Positions 18,216 to 27,510 of a stretch of 64,000 bases of DNA are shown here, piece after piece. The stretch is from Corallibacter vietnamensis (GTDB lineage Bacteria > Bacteroidota > Bacteroidia > Flavobacteriales > Flavobacteriaceae): contig NZ_BAABBI010000002.1 in assembly GCF_039537875.1 (NCBI RefSeq), forward strand, positions 186,001 to 250,000, given 5' to 3'. The notes beneath the pieces are model-generated. The model had not been told where the DNA came from. It searched no databases and saw only the letters and a program-made list of their open reading frames with translations. The number at the start of each line of letters is the position of its first letter. The stretch's first letter is position 1. The position numbers and the translations under genes were made by a program.

Positions 18216-18455
18216 ATGAATTTACAACCCAACAAAGACTTTTTAATAAAATTAGCACATACCAAAATGCCTTATGGTAAATATAAAGACCGATATCTAA
18301 TAGATTTACCAGAGTATTATGTTGTTTGGTATCATAGTAAAGGTTTCCCAAAAGGTGCTCTAGGCGATATGCTCCAAACGGTTTATGAGCTTAAAGTAAA
18401 TGGTTTAGAAGAACTAGTGCGAAACATACGAAATAACTTTCCTCAAGAGAAATAA
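18216..18455 (+). CDS. DUF3820 family small protein
   Basis: 79-residue cytosolic protein. The core MPYGKYKDRYLIDLPEYYVVWY...FPKGALGDML is the DUF3820 signature. The same kind of module ends the exonuclease at 2732 (GKHKGKL...W..N.DFP), which suggests nucleic-acid or nuclease-associated work, but no biochemical role is known to me. Last gene of the three-gene run 15721-18455. Confidence 0.8.
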   Translation: MNLQPNKDFLIKLAHTKMPYGKYKDRYLIDLPEYYVVWYHSKGFPKGALGDMLQTVYELKVNGLEELVRNIRNNFPQEK

Positions 18456-18618
18456 AGCATTTCAACAGCTCATCTTAAAAAAATAACAGTTCGGTATACA
18501 TCTTTTTAAAACCCAAAAAGAAGTGAGCATATTTGTACCATCAAAAAAAACGAACAGTTTTAATTTCTATAAGTTATGTAAATAATTTTAACTTTATTAA
18601 CTATAACACATATAGCAT

Positions 18619-19953
18619 ATGAGCAGACATTTTAAAAATATCATTATTGTTTTTGTCATTGGTACAGTTGTTTTCTTAATAGGAAACGTTATGTATGACA
18701 AATTTCATTTTGACTCTGTAAATGATTTGCTCATAGACTTTATGTTTTATCAAGGTTATGCGTTCTTGTTAGGATATTCTAATATGTATTATTTTCAACT
18801 TTTAGAACGAATAAATTGGAAAAAAAATCAAAGAGTAATACGTATACTTGTAGGTATTGTTGGTTCTGTAATTATTACGTTATTAGGGCTTTTTATACTC
18901 AGAACACTTACCGCTTTATATTACGAAGGCTACAATTTTAGTGACTTCATAGCTCATGAATCTTGGAGAAACTATACATTCGGGCTTTGGATAACACTCT
19001 CAATAGTTGTCATTTTTCACTTTGTTTACTTTTATAACAGGTATCAACAAAACAAAATAAAGGAGCAAAAGGTAATTGCAGGAACCGCAAGTGCCAAGTT
19101 TGATGCGCTAAAAAATCAATTAGATCCACATTTTTTATTTAATAGTTTAAATGTACTTACAAGTCTTATAGAAGAAAACCCAGATAGTGCACAAAAATTT
19201 ACCACAGCATTATCAAAAGTATATCGTTATGTTTTGGAGCAAAAAAATAAAGATTTAGTAGCAGTAGATGAAGAACTAAAGTTTGCAAAAACCTATATGT
19301 CTTTATTAAAAATGCGTTTTGAAGATAGTATTGTGTTTAACATACCAGAACAAGCATCAAACCCAGATAGTAAAGTTGTACCATTATCATTACAGTTGCT
19401 TCTAGAAAACGCAGTAAAACATAATATGGTAACTGCCACAAAACCATTACACATCAAAATTTATGAAAATCAAGGCAATCTTGTCGTAGAAAATAATCTA
19501 CAACCTAAACAAATCGTCAAAAAGAGTAGTGGAGTAGGTTTGAGTAATATTATGCAGCGATATCAATTATTAACCAATAAAAAAGTAATCATCAATCAAC
19601 AAGCAGAACGTTTTGTAGTAGCAATACCAATGCTTACCAAACAAATTTCAATTATGGAAACAAATTATCAAATTTCAGATAAGCAAGCAGCTTATAACAA
19701 AGCAAAAAAACACGTGCAGGAGATCAAAGGGTTTTATGGCAACCTGTTATCATACTGTGTGGTTATCCCTTTCATTATTTTCATAAACTATAAAACTTAC
19801 TGGGATTTTCAATGGTTTTGGTTCCCTATGTTAGGTTGGGGTATGGGCCTTATTTTTCATGCTTTTGGCGTATTTGGATATGCAAAAAATTGGGAAGAAC
19901 GTAAAATTCAAGAAATTCTAGAAAAAGAACAACAACAAAGTAAATGGCAATAA
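18619..19953 (+). CDS. LytS-type sensor histidine kinase with C-terminal 2TM domain
   Basis: 444-residue membrane kinase. Four hydrophobic segments span about residues 8-145. The His_kinase domain follows, with phospho-acceptor His171 in NQLDPHFLFNSLNVL, the ATP-binding N-box LLLENAVKHNMV and the glycine box GVGLSNIMQRYQLL. Unusually, residues about 355-440 form a 2TM domain (IKGFYGNLLSY...WGMGLIFHAFGVF...WEERKIQEIL). The next gene encodes a free-standing homologue of that domain, and a LytTR regulator follows. Stop overlaps the first possible start of the next gene. The signal sensed is unknown. Confidence 0.88.
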   Translation: MSRHFKNIIIVFVIGTVVFLIGNVMYDKFHFDSVNDLLIDFMFYQGYAFLLGYSNMYYFQLLERINWKKNQRVIRILVGIVGSVIITLLGLFILRTLTALYYEGYNFSDFIAHESWRNYTFGLWITLSIVVIFHFVYFYNRYQQNKIKEQKVIAGTASAKFDALKNQLDPHFLFNSLNVLTSLIEENPDSAQKFTTALSKVYRYVLEQKNKDLVAVDEELKFAKTYMSLLKMRFEDSIVFNIPEQASNPDSKVVPLSLQLLLENAVKHNMVTATKPLHIKIYENQGNLVVENNLQPKQIVKKSSGVGLSNIMQRYQLLTNKKVIINQQAERFVVAIPMLTKQISIMETNYQISDKQAAYNKAKKHVQEIKGFYGNLLSYCVVIPFIIFINYKTYWDFQWFWFPMLGWGMGLIFHAFGVFGYAKNWEERKIQEILEKEQQQSKWQ

Positions 19954-19955
19954 TT

Positions 19956-20267
19956 ATGAAACCAAATTTTATAGAACAAGACCGCGTATATCGTGCTACA
20001 AAACAAGTAAAAAGAATAAAAGGGTTTTACTCACACTTATTAGTTTTTATAGTCATTAACTTAATGATTATGTTTATAAATATTCAAAATTTACAACCAA
20101 ACGAAAGTTATTTTCAGTTCAAAAATTTTGTAACACTCACCTTTTGGGGCTTCGGACTTTTTGTACATGCATTATCGGTGTTTTTACCCAATTTTATTTT
20201 TGGAGCCAAATGGGAAGAGCGAAAAATAAGAGAACTTATGGAGAAAAATAATAACCAGTGGGAATAA
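19956..20267 (+). CDS. Stand-alone 2TM domain protein
   Basis: 103-residue membrane protein with two transmembrane segments and a cytosolic C-terminal helix. It repeats the pattern of the preceding kinase's tail: VKRIKGFYSHLL, WGFGLFVHALSVF and KWEERKIRELMEK. This suggests a duplication of the 2TM domain, perhaps for pairing with the kinase in the membrane. The ATG at 19956 is preferred; 19944 is possible and would overlap the kinase gene by 10 bases. Confidence 0.82.
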   Translation: MKPNFIEQDRVYRATKQVKRIKGFYSHLLVFIVINLMIMFINIQNLQPNESYFQFKNFVTLTFWGFGLFVHALSVFLPNFIFGAKWEERKIRELMEKNNNQWE

Positions 20268-20271
20268 TATT

Positions 20272-20348
20272 TTGGGCGTTACCCTGAAAAAAAAATCAGG
20301 GTCGCGCTTTTCGCGCTACACGGTAGCTAGCTACAATCGCTAACGCAA
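20272..20348. repeat. REP-like palindromic intergenic element
   Basis: GC-richer insert between two operon genes. It holds TTGGGCGTTACCCTGA, an A run, TCAGGGTCGCGC, then TTTTCGCGC and TAGCTAGCTA, and ends CGCTAACGCA. The ACCCTGA/TCAGGGT arms form a hairpin and GCGC/GCGC a smaller one. The layout GGGCGT...AGGGTCGCGCTTT...CGCTAACGC resembles dispersed intergenic repeats that I remember from flavobacterial genomes. Only one copy is seen in this window. Confidence 0.5.
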
Positions 20349-20377
20349 TAAAAACCAAAAAAACACTAATCAACAGT

Positions 20378-21136
20378 ATGAAAGTCATAATTATAGAAGA
20401 CGAAAAACCATCAGCAAGACGCTTACAGCGTATGTTAGAAAAATTACATATTCAAGCTCAAACCATGTTGCACTCTGTTGAAGAAGCCGTAGCTTGGTTT
20501 CAAGATAATGAACATCCAGATTTAATTTTTTTAGATATTCAATTAAGCGACGGATTATCTTTTGAGATTTTTGAAACTGTAAAAATAAAGTCATCCATAA
20601 TTTTTACTACAGCTTATGATGAGTATGCATTACAGGCTTTTAAACTAAATAGTATAGACTATCTTTTAAAACCTATTGATGAAGATGAAATGGTTCAGGC
20701 TATAAATAAGTTTAAAACAAATTTTAATCCTCAAAAAGCTGTTACCTTAAATTTTGACGACATAAAAAACCTATTAGTAAATCCTATTGAAAGAGAATAC
20801 AAAAAACGATTTTCAGTAAAAGTAGGGCAGCATTTAAAACTTATTGCTGTAGATGATATAGAATGTGTGTTTAGTGAAAATAAAGGTACTTATTTGCATA
20901 CCAAAGATGGTAGAAATTATCTCATTGATTTTACACTAGAGCAAATGGAAAACGAGTTGCCTCCAAATGTGTTTTTTAGAGTAAATCGCGCATTTTATGT
21001 AAATATCAATGCTATAAAAGATATGGTAAGTTATACCAATTCTCGATTACAAATTAAATTACACTCATTTTCAGATCAAGAAGTTATTGTAGCAAGAGAA
21101 CGCGTAAAGGATTTTAAAAACTGGTTAGAAGATTAA
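20378..21136 (+). CDS. LytTR-family response regulator
   Basis: 252-residue regulator. The receiver domain (1-120) has the acidic pocket IEDE near residues 6-9, phospho-acceptor Asp53 in LIFLDIQL, and a Lys in LLKPID. The C-terminal LytTR DNA-binding domain covers about 140-250 (RFSVKVGQHLKLIAVDDIECVFSENKGTYLHT...RVNRAFYVN). It is the natural partner of the LytS-type kinase encoded two genes upstream. Its targets may include the nearby surface genes, but no direct-repeat LytTR sites were identified with confidence. Confidence 0.92.
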   Translation: MKVIIIEDEKPSARRLQRMLEKLHIQAQTMLHSVEEAVAWFQDNEHPDLIFLDIQLSDGLSFEIFETVKIKSSIIFTTAYDEYALQAFKLNSIDYLLKPIDEDEMVQAINKFKTNFNPQKAVTLNFDDIKNLLVNPIEREYKKRFSVKVGQHLKLIAVDDIECVFSENKGTYLHTKDGRNYLIDFTLEQMENELPPNVFFRVNRAFYVNINAIKDMVSYTNSRLQIKLHSFSDQEVIVARERVKDFKNWLED

Positions 21137-22315
21137 TTAATCCTCTTCAATACGGTTATCATCAAAAGAAGATGGTAATAATTTAGGAATAAACTTAACA
21201 ACCAGAGGTAAAAGTAAAGCACCACCAGGAAGCATAAAAATAGCCAAACTAGGAATTGATTTAAAAATATCTAGCAATTGATCTTGAACTTTCTTTTGTT
21301 CATCATCATTTAAATCTCTTACAGTAGACTGTGTAAGTAATATCATAAGCTCTTTACTTTCTCTAAGCTCTTTTTGTAAACGTTTGCTATTTCTAGAAAT
21401 AAGTTTGCTTACCATTTGGCTAGAGTTAGAATAAAACGTTTTTACAATATTTTTTGAACTCAATAAGGCTATTTTATCTTTATGTAAGCTATAAAAATGT
21501 TGAATTGCAGCCATAGAATTTTCAACACGTGTGTTTTTTACCTTAAGCTTTTCACCTAGCTGTTTTAATATGGTTTCTTCGTTATCATCAATTTTTAAGT
21601 CGCCCCAAGTTGCCATACACGCAATGTCAAGAATGTAGTAGGTTTCTAAATTTGTGTTTATAGATGTTAAAGCTTCATCAAACGAGATACTGACATTGGT
21701 TTGGTAACGTTTTGATTGTTCAACAAGGTCTATTAAACTCTCGTCATACTTTGTTTTTTTAGATTTAGAGTTTAGCACCTCAATAACTATTGTTTCAATG
21801 ACAGCTTCAAGGTGTTGTATAAATCTTTCAGAAATGGTATGCTTTTTTAAAAACACATTGTAGGCCAATATATCAGTAAATAAAAGTGCGTTGGTTATAA
21901 AGTAATTAAAACTTCTATCTATTAGGTTATGGTCTATTTGTATGCGTTTGTGAATTATTTTTTCTAATAAAGCAGTGTTTTTTTTCTCACCAAGCAACTC
22001 TGAAAAAACAGAGGGTTTATGCGCGTTTATTTCAGTGTAAAAATTTATAATACTCTCAACAAAATTATCATCTGTAGTACAGTGCTCTTTATATATAAAA
22101 TGAAAAGCTAGCAAAAAGTTTACTTTACATATTTCTTCTTCAGTATAATCAGTACTTTCTAAATAATTATTTACTACACTTATATTACTACCGTAAACAA
22201 AACCGCTATCTCTCAAGGCTTTGTAAAAATTGTTAGTAGTGTCATGATTCCATAAAGGATTTTCCTCAAGAAGTTTAAGGAGTTTTTTTATCCAGCCATT
22301 TGCTGATGGATTCAT
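21137..22315 (-). CDS. LETM1-related biofilm-associated protein
   Basis: 392-residue protein that fits the flavobacterial LETM1-related biofilm-associated family. Most of the length is helical with no known motif. The C-terminus (about 355-392) has the LETM1-like hydrophobic hairpin IPSLAIFMLPGGALLLPLVVKFIPKLLPSSF. The name comes from mutants with altered attachment in a related organism; mitochondrial LETM1 is a cation exchanger or ribosome-binding protein, and this activity is not established for bacteria. Its stop directly abuts the stop of the LytTR gene (convergent, no spacer). Confidence 0.75.
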   Translation of the reverse strand: MNPSANGWIKKLLKLLEENPLWNHDTTNNFYKALRDSGFVYGSNISVVNNYLESTDYTEEEICKVNFLLAFHFIYKEHCTTDDNFVESIINFYTEINAHKPSVFSELLGEKKNTALLEKIIHKRIQIDHNLIDRSFNYFITNALLFTDILAYNVFLKKHTISERFIQHLEAVIETIVIEVLNSKSKKTKYDESLIDLVEQSKRYQTNVSISFDEALTSINTNLETYYILDIACMATWGDLKIDDNEETILKQLGEKLKVKNTRVENSMAAIQHFYSLHKDKIALLSSKNIVKTFYSNSSQMVSKLISRNSKRLQKELRESKELMILLTQSTVRDLNDDEQKKVQDQLLDIFKSIPSLAIFMLPGGALLLPLVVKFIPKLLPSSFDDNRIEED

Positions 22316-22470
22316 AGGTGTCTTTTGATTAAGGAGCTGTAAAGATAAATTTTAAATCTAAAACGTCAGAATATTTTTCATTAACAAAATTTTAACAAAA
22401 CCGCTTTATAAGTTTTCTCGTAGGTATGTGTGAAAGCAAAAAAAAATTAATTAACAAAAACATCATTATT

Positions 22471-23118
22471 ATGAAAAAATTAAAAATAATTCTAGGAATC
22501 GGGATTATAGCAATTGGCGGTTTCTTTATGATTGCAGCAGACCACATTGACGCACCAGCAGTTTCTGGTGGTACAAGTGATATTACAGATTTTTATGCAT
22601 TTCAGGCTGAAGACACAGACAATATTGTGTTTGCTGCCAATGTGCAAGGTTTATTAAGTCCTACAGATACAGGCGATGCTGTTTTTGATGAAAACGTGCT
22701 AGTAGAATTTAACATTGATACTGATGGTGATAATGTTGAAAATTTAGTTATCCAAGCCATTCCAAGAGATGGAACTATGTACTTTTTTGGTCCAGCATCA
22801 CCAAATGCAACAGGTTTAAATAGTACCATTTTAACATCTGCAACACAATCTAGTGTAGCAATTACACCTTATGGATCTTCTGCAAATATCGAGGAAAATG
22901 GCGGGATGAAATTTTTTGCAGGACCAAGAGATGATCCGTTTTTTATGGATTTTGCCCAATACGGAGAAATTATAGCAGGAAATGCTACTGGTTTTAATGA
23001 TCCAGGAAGTGACACATTTGCAGGAACCAACGTGATGTCTATTGTCGTAGAAGTACCAAAATCTATGGTTGGCGGATCAGGAACTATAAACACTTGGGTA
23101 GAAACTAAAAGAAAATAA
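22471..23118 (+). CDS. DUF4331 protein, N-terminal-type half
   Basis: 215-residue exported protein. A signal peptide (MKKLKIILGIGIIAIGGFFM) is followed by the DUF4331 hallmark ADHIDAPAV...DITDFYAFQ. The central part holds NVLVEFNIDTDGDN and GPRDDPFFMDF, both typical of the family. The usual DUF4331 protein is longer; the remaining half appears as the next gene. I chose the ATG at 22471 because it opens the signal peptide. First gene of a surface module with a TPR lipoprotein and a TonB receptor. Function unknown. Confidence 0.85.
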   Translation: MKKLKIILGIGIIAIGGFFMIAADHIDAPAVSGGTSDITDFYAFQAEDTDNIVFAANVQGLLSPTDTGDAVFDENVLVEFNIDTDGDNVENLVIQAIPRDGTMYFFGPASPNATGLNSTILTSATQSSVAITPYGSSANIEENGGMKFFAGPRDDPFFMDFAQYGEIIAGNATGFNDPGSDTFAGTNVMSIVVEVPKSMVGGSGTINTWVETKRK

Positions 23119-23143
23119 TACAAATACTATAAAGACTATAACT

Positions 23144-23713
23144 ATGAAAACAATAAACTACATAGCAGTTATGATACTTGTATCATTCGTGTCATTAAAC
23201 TGTTCAAATGATGATGATTTTACACCAATAACAGGTAATGGAGGCATGCAAAACCCAGATTTTTCTGGAACTTATGTACAACAAGACCAAATGGGAAGAC
23301 CAGCAGTAAATACCGTATTTGTAAGTTCAGCAAGTAAAGATATGTTTAATACAACCGTTCCTTCTGATCAGAATGCAGCATTTCAAAGTATGTTTCAAAC
23401 AAATTTAGAAGCATTAAGTCCAGCTTATGCAAACCCTGGAGATCAAAATGCACTAGGATTAGACGCAGCAACTTTTACTGGATTATTAGCTACAGATGTA
23501 TTAAATGTGTCTCTAGATGGAACAACAACTTTTTACGATGGAACTAATGTATTAACAGGACGCGCACTAGCAGATGACGTGATTACTGTAGAACTACTTT
23601 TAATTTTTGGTGGCGAAGATTTTACTGAAAATCCGACACTATCTAATGATAATGTAGATGCTAACGATAAGCCTTTTTTGACCTCATTTCCATATTTAGC
23701 AACACCATGGTAA
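23144..23713 (+). CDS. DUF4331-type lipoprotein, C-terminal-like half
   Basis: 189-residue lipoprotein (signal ending VSLNC, lipid Cys20, then SNDDDF). GRPAVNTVFV, PGDQNALGLDAATFTGLLATDVL and NDNVDANDKPFLTSFPYLATP match the second half of full-length DUF4331 proteins. With the preceding gene it therefore looks like a split or paralogous pair. Spacing of 25 bases suggests one transcript. A 21-pair perfect hairpin follows the stop. Confidence 0.8.
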   Translation: MKTINYIAVMILVSFVSLNCSNDDDFTPITGNGGMQNPDFSGTYVQQDQMGRPAVNTVFVSSASKDMFNTTVPSDQNAAFQSMFQTNLEALSPAYANPGDQNALGLDAATFTGLLATDVLNVSLDGTTTFYDGTNVLTGRALADDVITVELLLIFGGEDFTENPTLSNDNVDANDKPFLTSFPYLATPW

Positions 23714-23714
23714 T

Positions 23715-23763
23715 ATAATTAAGTATCAAAGTAAGGCTAATACTTACTTTGATACTTAATTAT
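23715..23763. repeat. 21-base-pair perfect inverted repeat between DUF4331 and TPR genes
   Basis: Arms 23715-23735 and 23743-23763 are fully complementary (arm begins ATAATTAAGTATCAAAG), with a 7-base loop. No T run follows, so it may act as an RNA processing or stability element, or an attenuating hairpin within the operon, rather than a classic terminator. Confidence 0.75.
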
Positions 23764-23844
23764 CAAAATTACAATCATCGACCTACGATTTATTTAAAAT
23801 AGCCCAATACCTAACATTAACCTATAAACAAAACAAATTACCCT

Positions 23845-25143
23845 ATGAAAACTCAATACAACATACTACTGATGCTTGTTTTAGTAGTTTTTATAACAAG
23901 CTGTAATAACAAGCCAAAAACAATAGCAAACACATTAGATTATAACTCATATTTTAATACTGAGGGAGAGAGCGAGGCGCTGAAGAAGGCAATGAATAAT
24001 TATGAATTTTGGAAGAAAGATTTAGACAACAATCCAACCCAATATCCATTTATTGCAAAAATTGCAGCGTCTCAATCTCAATTATTTTCAGTTACAGGAA
24101 ATATTGATTATTTAATAAAAGCCGAACAAAATTTAATACGTGTTAATGAAATAACAAAGTATAATAATGCAAGCTATTTAAGAGCTTTAGCAAGAAATTA
24201 TATTTCACAGCATAAATTTAAAGATGCGTTGTCACTATTAAAGAAAGCTGAAATAAATGGAGAAAACTTAAAAGGCACTCAAAAAATGCTTTTTGATGTA
24301 AATCTAGAATTAGGAAATGTAGCTGAAGCCAAAAAAAATCTTGATGCCATAAAAAACCTACGTGATTTTGATTACTTGATTAGATTATCAAAATGGAGTG
24401 ACCATCAAGGAAATTTAGATGCAGCAATAAAGTATATGGAACAGGCAAAAGTCATTGCAGAGTCATCAAAAGTAAAAGGATTAATACAGTGGACATATAC
24501 TAATATAGCTGATTTTTATGGCCATGCAGGAGAGATTGAAAAATCTTATAATCATTATTTGAAAGCTCTAGAACTTAATCCAGATGATGCTTATGCCAAA
24601 AAAGGTATTGCTTGGATAGTATATTCATATGAGAATAATCCAGAGGAAGCACTTCGTATACTTAACGAAATTTCAAAAACGCATAGTTCACCAGATTACC
24701 ATTTATTTAAAGCTGAAATAGCACAGCATATAGGAGATAAAAAGGCCAAAGAAGCTTACACAAACGCATATAAGGCTTTAACCAAAAATGAAAATTATGG
24801 TGATATGTATAATGCCTACAATGTAGAATTGCTTGCAGAAGATTTAAGTACTATAGATAAAGCCTTTTTACTAGCAAAAAAGGAAGTTGATAATAGACCT
24901 ACAGCACAATCTTATGATTTATTAGCATGGACATATTATAAAAAAGGAGATGTTAAAAAAGCGTTAGAAATTATGCAAGATTATGTCGTTGGTCATACTT
25001 TTGAACCAGCAGTTATGTGTCATTTAGCCGAGATTTATAAAGCAAATGGTCAAGTGTCTAAAGCAGAGGAAATTAAAAAAGATTTGTTAAAAAGTACTTT
25101 TGAACTTGGACCAGTAAAAACAAAAGAAGTTTTGTCTATTTAA
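23845..25143 (+). CDS. Tetratricopeptide-repeat lipoprotein
   Basis: 432-residue lipoprotein. The signal ends VVFITSC (lipid Cys20) and is followed by NNKPK. The body is helical with several TPR-like units, clearest at NIADFYGHAGEIEKSYNHYLKALELNPDDAYAKKG and LLAWTYYKKGDVKKALEIMQDY. TPR domains bind protein partners. It lies between the DUF4331 pair and a TonB receptor, so it may assist that uptake system from the periplasm or outer membrane. That role is inferred from position only. Confidence 0.82.
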   Translation: MKTQYNILLMLVLVVFITSCNNKPKTIANTLDYNSYFNTEGESEALKKAMNNYEFWKKDLDNNPTQYPFIAKIAASQSQLFSVTGNIDYLIKAEQNLIRVNEITKYNNASYLRALARNYISQHKFKDALSLLKKAEINGENLKGTQKMLFDVNLELGNVAEAKKNLDAIKNLRDFDYLIRLSKWSDHQGNLDAAIKYMEQAKVIAESSKVKGLIQWTYTNIADFYGHAGEIEKSYNHYLKALELNPDDAYAKKGIAWIVYSYENNPEEALRILNEISKTHSSPDYHLFKAEIAQHIGDKKAKEAYTNAYKALTKNENYGDMYNAYNVELLAEDLSTIDKAFLLAKKEVDNRPTAQSYDLLAWTYYKKGDVKKALEIMQDYVVGHTFEPAVMCHLAEIYKANGQVSKAEEIKKDLLKSTFELGPVKTKEVLSI

Positions 25144-25182
25144 TACATAACGTGACTAAATATTTAACCTAACCAATATTTT

Positions 25183-27417
25183 ATGAAACCAAAACACTTA
25201 TTACCATTTATTATGCTACTTGTAATGCAAGTAACGCAATCTCAAAACCTGAAAGGAAAAGTAGTTGATGAGAATAATCAGCCTGTAGAAAACGCATACA
25301 TCTATAATAAAACAACATCGTCTCATGCGCACTCTCAAGTAAACGGACAATTTATTATAGATAAAACACATGTTGGAGATTCTTTAGAAATAGGTCTTTT
25401 AGGCTATAAGGACACCACATTAATATTATCACAAAACAATTTTGATTCTAATTTTGTGGCTACATTAAAAAGTAAATTAATTTCATTAGATGAGTTAGTA
25501 CTTACTGAACAGATTAATGCTATGCATAGCATTGCAAAGTTAGATTTGCAATCAGATCCTGTAAATTCTTCTCAAGAAATTTTACGTAAAGTACCTGGTT
25601 TAATAATTGGTCAGCATGCAGGTGGCGGAAAAGCCGAACAAATATTTTTAAGAGGATTTGATATAGATCATGGAACAGATATTAATTTATCTGTTGACGG
25701 AATGCCTGTAAATATGGTATCTCATGCACATGGTCAAGGTTATAGTGATTTACATTTTTTAATACCTGAAACTATTGATAATATAGATTTTGGAAAAGGA
25801 CCATATTATGCAAACAAAGGCGATTTTGCTACGGCTGGTTATGTTGATTTCAAAATAAAAGACAACATAAAAAACAGTCTAGTAAGTTTTGATTACGGAC
25901 AGTTTAATTCATTAAGAACACTAGCATTAATCAATTTATTAGATAATGTAAACTCTCAAAATGCTTACGTAGGTGTAGAATATTTAGCAACTGACGGACC
26001 ATACGAATCACCTCAAAACTTTGATAGACTAAACCTTATAGGAAAATATACCACCTATTTAAAAGGCGACGACAAACTATCATTTACACTTACACACTTT
26101 AAAAGTCGTTGGGATGCATCTGGGCAAATTCCACAAAGAGCAGTAGATAATGGTAGTATTACACGCTTTGGAGCTATTGATGATACCGAAGGTGGAAACA
26201 CGTCAAGATCAAACTTTAATGTAAATTATTTTAGTGTATTAAATGATGATACCAAGTTAAAAGCTAGTGCTTATTACTCTAAATATAAATTTGAGCTTTA
26301 TTCAAACTTTACATTCTTTTTAGAAGATCCTGTTAACGGTGATCAAATTAAGCAAAAAGAAGATAGAGATATTTACGGTTTTGATTTACAAATAACAAAA
26401 AACAAACAATTAGGAAGTGTAGAAGCAACATATACTTCGGGCGTTGGGTTAAGACACGATGATGTAAATGACATAGAACTATCTCATACTTTAAATAGAA
26501 AAGAAACTTTAGAAAACATTCAATTAGGCGATGTAAATCAAACTAATATGTTTGCATTTATTAATGCAGCTTTTGAAATAGGAGACTTTACAATAGCACC
26601 AGCATTGCGTTTAGATTATTTCAAATTTATGTATAATGACGCTCTAGCTACTGAATACTCAACACTAGACGAAACAAAAACAGCTTTAAGTCCCAAACTA
26701 AATTTCTTTTATAATCAAAATGAAAACTTACAATGGTTCCTAAAAACAGGAATAGGGTTTCACTCTAATGATACACGTGTAGTTGTTCAACAACAAGGTC
26801 GTGATATATTGCCAAAAGCCTATGGTTCAGATTTGGGAGCTATCTGGAAACCTTTCCCAAAAATGGTGTTTAATACAGCTGTTTGGTATTTGTTTTTAGA
26901 ACAAGAGTTTGTTTATGTAGGTGATGCAGGCATTGTAGAACCTAGCGGAAAAACCGAGCGTTATGGTCTTGATTTAGGATTGCGTTATCAGTTTAATGAT
27001 TGGTTGTATTTTGATACAGATGCTACGCTAACTCATGCTAGAAGTGTTGATGACCCTAGTGGAGAAAATTACATACCATTAGCTCCAGATTTTACATTAG
27101 CAGGAGGTTTATCAATAAACGATTTTTATAATTTTTCAGGAGGTTTAAGATATCGATTTATTGATGATAGACCAGCAAATGAAGACAACTCTATAGTTGC
27201 AGAGGGCTATTTTGTAACAGACTTTAATGTGAATTATACATTTAATAACAACCTAACGCTAGGTGTTGCTATAGAAAATTTATTTGATGTAGACTGGAAT
27301 GAGACACAGTTTGCAACAGAATCACGATTACAAAACGAAGTTGATCCTGTTGAGGAAATACACTTTACACCAGGAACGCCTTTTTTTATAAAAGGAAATG
27401 TTACCTATAAATTCTAA
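25183..27417 (+). CDS. TonB-dependent outer-membrane receptor
   Basis: 744-residue receptor. Signal peptide (residues 1-20, ending QS), a carboxypeptidase-like beta-sandwich (22-100, LKGKVVDENNQPVENAYIY), plug domain (about 120-225) and beta-barrel ending in the aromatic YKF. The plug has a histidine-containing motif, MVSHAHGQGYSDLHFLIPE, and the N-terminal domain has SSHAHSQ, which would suit metal or metal-complex handling. The cargo is not identified. Downstream of the TPR and DUF4331 genes and followed by a terminator, so it closes this module. Confidence 0.9.
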   Translation: MKPKHLLPFIMLLVMQVTQSQNLKGKVVDENNQPVENAYIYNKTTSSHAHSQVNGQFIIDKTHVGDSLEIGLLGYKDTTLILSQNNFDSNFVATLKSKLISLDELVLTEQINAMHSIAKLDLQSDPVNSSQEILRKVPGLIIGQHAGGGKAEQIFLRGFDIDHGTDINLSVDGMPVNMVSHAHGQGYSDLHFLIPETIDNIDFGKGPYYANKGDFATAGYVDFKIKDNIKNSLVSFDYGQFNSLRTLALINLLDNVNSQNAYVGVEYLATDGPYESPQNFDRLNLIGKYTTYLKGDDKLSFTLTHFKSRWDASGQIPQRAVDNGSITRFGAIDDTEGGNTSRSNFNVNYFSVLNDDTKLKASAYYSKYKFELYSNFTFFLEDPVNGDQIKQKEDRDIYGFDLQITKNKQLGSVEATYTSGVGLRHDDVNDIELSHTLNRKETLENIQLGDVNQTNMFAFINAAFEIGDFTIAPALRLDYFKFMYNDALATEYSTLDETKTALSPKLNFFYNQNENLQWFLKTGIGFHSNDTRVVVQQQGRDILPKAYGSDLGAIWKPFPKMVFNTAVWYLFLEQEFVYVGDAGIVEPSGKTERYGLDLGLRYQFNDWLYFDTDATLTHARSVDDPSGENYIPLAPDFTLAGGLSINDFYNFSGGLRYRFIDDRPANEDNSIVAEGYFVTDFNVNYTFNNNLTLGVAIENLFDVDWNETQFATESRLQNEVDPVEEIHFTPGTPFFIKGNVTYKF

Positions 27418-27510
27418 TATGAAAAAGAGAATTTTTAAAACTAGCAGATAACTTTAAAGATTATTAATGAATAATTTTTAAGAGGTTGGTTAGGAGTTTT
27501 TTGTTAGTTT

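Noticed and set aside
23715..23763. Rho-independent terminator
   Set aside because: Perfect stem but no T run on either side; listed as an inverted repeat instead.
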